Source: Valencia hispanica
Taxonomy: Eukaryota; Chordata; Actinopteri; Cyprinodontiformes; Valenciidae
Direction of reading: 5' to 3'
Assembly: GCA_963556495.2 (NCBI GenBank)
Contig: OY747709.1
Span: 19,534,900 to 19,598,899 of the forward strand
DNA: 64,000 nt
The notes beneath the pieces are model-generated. The model ran no database searches, was not told the origin of the DNA, and saw only the letters and a list, made by a program, of their open reading frames with translations. Of this stretch, positions 60,386-64,000 are shown piece by piece. Position 1 is the stretch's first letter. Every line of letters begins with the position of its first letter. Both the position numbers and the translations under genes were made by a program.

Positions 60386-61094
60386 TTATTTTATTTTTTT
60401 GCCATGTAGTAGAAGCAAACACCCCCATTGACTAAAATTAAAATCAAATGCAGAAGCAAAAGCAGTCCGAAAAGGGGTCAAAATCAGAAGTTCAATCTAA
60501 GATGGTCAACTTCCTCTTCGTTTTGGAGTATTACGTTTTACGACTTTTAGGTAGGTCTTGGAAAGTTCTGCAAGTGTACCAAATTTCTATTTCTATATCA
60601 TCATCCATGAAATGGATGATGATATAGAAGTGAAGTACACAGTGGGCTTTTTTTTAGTGTGTTACAGTCTCTGCATATTTTGTCTCCTTCTCTGTCCCAC
60701 TTTCTTATACAACTTGATTGAAATAAGAATTGCTCATACCTTGGAAAGACTGGAACTGCTACTGAAAACAAACTTCTTTTCATTGACATTTATCTCCAGT
60801 AGCATTTTTGTATAGTTATTTGAATCCTATTTTATTTGAAAAGTTTTTTTTAATTAGTGTTAATTCGATCTATTTGCTAGATTGAAATGATATATATTTT
60901 TATTTCATTTTATTATTTTCATGTTATCGGACAGGATTTTGGAGTAACTTGCATGTTTGAAAATATTCTTTATTAATAAACTATGATTCCCAGTAACATT
61001 CCTCAACAGACTCTATTTATCTAACCTTTTTGACAGCCATTTCTATTACCCACAAAAAAATCATTTCACACTAATGATTTTCCCCTCTTATCTG
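60386..61094. other. End of intron 1, nothing recognised
   Basis: AT-rich. A short inverted repeat around 'tatcatcatccatga / atggatgatgata' (60597-60623) is the only structure seen. Confidence 0.45.
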
Positions 61095-61110
61095 TCCCTT
61101 AACTTTTCAG
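61095..61110 (+). other. celsr3: Splice acceptor of celsr3 intron 1
   Basis: Pyrimidine-rich 'tcccttaacttttcag' ends in AG at 61110, giving a good acceptor. Joining to the exon 1 donor restores frame and homology. Confidence 0.92.
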
Positions 61111-61454
61111 ACGGCATCCACAGCATCTCAGCCCAGTGTGTCCTTCGTGTCCTCATCATCACAGAGGACATGCTGGGAAGCAGCGTCACCGTCCGTCTCC
61201 AGAACATGTCTCAGGAGCACTTCCTTTCCCCGCTGTTGGGCAGCTTCCTGGAGGGTGTGTCTGCGGTGCTCTCTGTGCCGGTCGAGGACGTTTTCATCTT
61301 CAACATCCAGCCCGACTTGGACGCAGCACCAGGACGCATCCTGAATGTCAGCTTCTCGGCTGCATTGCCAGGTGGCCATTTCTTCCCCTCTGAGGCACTG
61401 GAGGAGCAGCTGTATTTGAACAGGCCCAGGCTGACATCGCTGACTCAGATGGAG
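61111..61454 (+). CDS. celsr3: Celsr3, coding exon 2 (end of cadherin repeat 9 and following linker)
   Basis: Continues exon 1: the split codon G|AC gives Asp, then GIHSISAQCVLRVLIITEDM. Next come 'SSVTVRLQNMSQEHFLSPLL', 'SFLEGVSAVL' and 'VEDVFIFNIQPDLD', then 'GRILNVSFSAALPGGHFFPS' and 'EALEEQLYLNRPRLTSLTQM'. This membrane-distal segment links cadherin 9 to the EGF/laminin G array in Celsr proteins. The length is 344 bases (115 codons with the split one), ending GAG|GTTTGT in phase 0. Reading on gives only VCLH and a stop, so the exon ends here. 'EDVFIFNIQ' and the 'SSEALEEQLY' region agree best with CELSR3. Downstream exons lie beyond the window. Confidence 0.92.
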
Positions 61455-61949
61455 GTTTGTTTGCATTAAAAAAACAACACAGATATGATCATGCACAGCC
61501 AACAGTCAAGTAACTGCTTTATTTAGTCTCCTTATTCAACTGGAAATGCTATTGTGCAGCCATGTGTGAATCTAATTGAAAACCAAATTTTACTAGATGT
61601 TTATCTTGAGCAATATTTAGTATCTTACTTGTTCATGAATTCACCTGTTACAACAAAATTAAAATATACTTGATGAAGAGAGAAATGTTGATAAACGTTT
61701 CTTAATATTTACTATAATATTTCTAATATTGTTTTTTGTTTTGTTTTCCAAATGTACCATTAAAGAGGGCAAATTATGTCATTTAAAAAAATTATCATCT
61801 TTTTTTTCAATCGTTATTTTTTTTAGGTTCTGGTGAAATGTTATTGACTTGCTGCAATCACAAATACATAGAACCTAATGAACAGAAACTCTACCACTTG
61901 AACAAATAATACATTCCCTTTACCATGACACACGACTCCAGCTTTTGAA

Positions 61950-62720
61950 ATATCTAAAAGTTAAGGTATTTCAGGAATTCAGTTCAAAAAGTGAAATATG
62001 CATATTTATTTGTTTCTGTTCAATTTGTTGATTATGGTAACCAGATCAAAAAATGTCAATGCATTACACCAATAAAAAGTATTTACAATATAGAAATGTT
62101 TTATGTTATACCCTACAGAGCAAAAACTGATGGTTTGACAGCTGTCCAGCAGACAGTCATTGCCACTATCCACAAGGAGGGAATGACACAAAAGTTACTT
62201 TCTAAAAAAAAAGCTTACTTAGAGTGCTGCATCCAGGCATGTTAATGGAAAGATGAGTGGAAGGACAAAGTATGACAGAAAAAAGGGTGGCCAAGCATTG
62301 CAGGGATAACTGCAGCCTTGATAGGATTGTAAACAAAGCCAAATAAAGAGGTTGCAGATGATTAATAAGTCTGTGTTCAAGAACCATTACACACATGTAT
62401 CCAGGATATTGAGTACAACTCTGTTGTTGCTTGTGTTAAGCCACTCCTGAACCAGAGACAATGTCAGGATCATCTTACCTGGGCAAGGGGGAAAAGGGAC
62501 TGGACATTTGCTCAGTGGCCCAAAGTATTACTTTCAAGTGAATGTGAAATTTACATTTCATTTTAAAGTCAAGGGTCCAGAATCTGTAGTGGAGAGGCAC
62601 AGAATTCAAGTTTTTTCTTTATCAAGTCCAAAGTCAGCACAGCCCTGTATCGGGACATTTTAGAGCATTTTATGCTTTCCTGTGCTAAAAGCCATATGGA
62701 GATGATCTTCTAATTTATTG
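61950..62720 (+). mobile_element. Tc1-like relic, same family as 4746-5939
   Basis: A degraded terminal region ('aagttaaggtatttcaggaa', 'ttcaaaaagtgaaatatg') precedes 'LTAVQQTVIATIHKEGMTQK' at ~62130-62190, close to the HTH start of the 4.7 kb copy. Further blocks follow: 'gttaagccactcctgaacca' (62436), 'cagaatctgtagtggagagg' and 'catatggagatgatcttc' (62693). Many indels; no catalytic frame. Confidence 0.7.
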
Positions 62721-63004
62721 AGATGAATGTATGTTTGTTAAGCAACCCAACTCAAGTAGTTCAGATTTCCCCGAATTACGAGAGAGTGATGTCAGGAATA
62801 TCTCACATGAACTGACAGTAATACAAGCCAGATGCTAATCACACAGCAGCCATATGGCTTCATGCAAGACTACACAAATATCACCACCATATGTTACCAT
62901 GCATGCAATTCACATACCTGCACACAGCACTGGGCACCAGATATCTACACGTGTACACAGCCCTGAGCATTTCTGTCCACACAGAGGTAAAAGAAACACA
63001 CAAG

Positions 63005-63028
63005 CACGTGCACATACACACACATACA

Positions 63029-63060
<32 letters not shown>

Positions 63061-63064
63061 CACC
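63005..63064. repeat. (CA)n/(ACGC)n microsatellite
   Basis: CACA and ACGC units mixed: about four ACGC units followed by ~10 CA units. Confidence 0.93.
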
Positions 63065-64000
63065 TCAACATGTGTAATTGCCAGGGAAAACATTTCTCAA
63101 AGGAGGCACAGAAATGTATTGTGAATAGTGAATGGCTATCATTTTATATGTATAAAGACAACACATAACATGCAAAAGAACTCTGATGTTAAGAATCTTA
63201 AATTGAGATTTTATCTGATTTAACAGATCTAATGGGAAAACCTGCATGAGTGTTGAGAAAGTAAATGAACTTATCTTTTATGACAGACTATTTAAAAAAT
63301 TCAAAATTTCTGGTGCATTTCCAACCTGTAGTGAAGAAATTTAATGGACAAGCTGCTGACCAAGCATGACTATACCATCACCAATCACATTCATAATAAT
63401 CATTTGTTTTTGGAAAAGAATAGAAAAACTCATTTGTAAACTCAATGTACATTAACAACAAAGCATATGACAATGCAAAAAGTGTGTGCCAGCTGTTTAA
63501 CTTCAGTTTAAAACAGAGAAAGTATTTAGAGATGCAAATTGAAAGTCAGCATAACTAACATCAGAAAGTAATGGTTCTCAGGGGAGGCCAAATCTATCCA
63601 TAGAGAATTTGCACTTGAAAGGCAGGACTTGACTACACATTTACAGAAAACAGGACACACAGAGGACACTATTAAAAGTATCTTAGAATAGAGATAAGTT
63701 TAGAGAAGATAAACCGAGGTTCTCAAGTACAAAGTGAACAGTAACATTTAACATGAACGGCCATTAATGGGATAAATACTAATTGGAAGTAATAATTGTC
63801 AATGACAGATGCCAAGTTATTCCATGCAGACGCATTAATGATAAAGAATTGCAAAAACCCATCCTTACCAGTTTTAACAGTTTCAACAGATCAGGTATAG
63901 TTAGAGTTGGGGATCCAGTACAGGGTAAGGATTAGTTGCACTAAGCAGCTATAGCAGACTTGTAGAAAAAAAGAAAAAAAAAACGTTTTAATTAATGAAC
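63065..64000. other. Intron 2 sequence, nothing recognised
   Basis: AT-rich, no gene or named repeat. Ends in an A-rich run at 63966-63983. Confidence 0.45.

Larger units (their letters stand above)
30414..61110 (+). other. celsr3: celsr3 intron 1 (~30.7 kb)
   Basis: Bounded by the donor at 30414 and the acceptor 'ccttaacttttcag' ending at 61110. No other celsr3-like exon was found inside. It holds LINE, Tc1, Harbinger, piggyBac-like, pogo-like and SINE-like sequences, most of them antisense to the gene. A large first intron is usual for Celsr genes. Confidence 0.85.
61455..64000 (+). other. celsr3: celsr3 intron 2, partial
   Basis: Starts GTTTGT after GAG at the exon 2 end. No further celsr3 exon (the expected next stretch codes LPFDDN-CLREPCENY) was found before the window ends. 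Holds a Tc1 relic and a CA/ACGC tract. Confidence 0.75.

Noticed and set aside
60597..60623. Short inverted repeat as a regulatory hairpin
   Set aside because: Imperfect, short and in AT-rich DNA. No supporting context.
62854..63168. His/Thr-rich small protein
   Set aside because: Produced by reading the CA/ACGC microsatellite. No conserved part.

Overview
The window is vertebrate nuclear DNA, almost certainly from a teleost fish. It holds one gene, the 5' part of celsr3 (flamingo-type cadherin and adhesion GPCR) on the + strand, in AT-rich non-coding sequence full of fish-type transposon relics: several Tc1/mariner families, an L2-clade LINE, PIF/Harbinger, piggyBac-like and pogo-like fragments, and tRNA-headed SINE-like repeats. 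The species cannot be named from sequence alone.

Layout. 1-24.4 kb is the upstream flank. No host gene was recognised there; it carries Tc1-like copies (about 1.2, 4.7, 9.4, 16, 19.3 and 22.5 kb), an (ACGC)n tract and short repeats. 24.38-24.94 kb is the probable promoter and 5' leader, with a CA/GT inverted repeat and a 30-codon upstream reading frame. 24,944-30,413 is a giant first coding exon: signal peptide, an unusually long N-terminal region (~890 residues before the first cadherin repeat), a furin-type RSRR site, and eight complete cadherin repeats plus most of the ninth. 30,414-61,110 is intron 1 (~30.7 kb), packed with transposons that mostly lie antisense to celsr3. 61,111-61,454 is coding exon 2. 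The split codon across intron 1 reads GAC (Asp) and restores the conserved DG(I/L)HS junction. The rest of the gene (EGF, laminin G, GAIN/GPS and 7TM parts) must lie beyond the right edge.

The paralogue call (celsr3, not celsr1 or celsr2) rests on the AANRHP-F-YNYQ start of EC1, MNSRS in EC1, REN-VEEGYPILQLRATD in EC2 and the EDVFIFNIQ stretch in exon 2, compared with family sequences from memory. No new multi-gene system was found. The most useful observations are the long Celsr3 N-terminus, its processing site and leader structure, a Harbinger copy with an intact MADF exon, nested transposon insertions, and two pairs of same-family repeats within intron 1.
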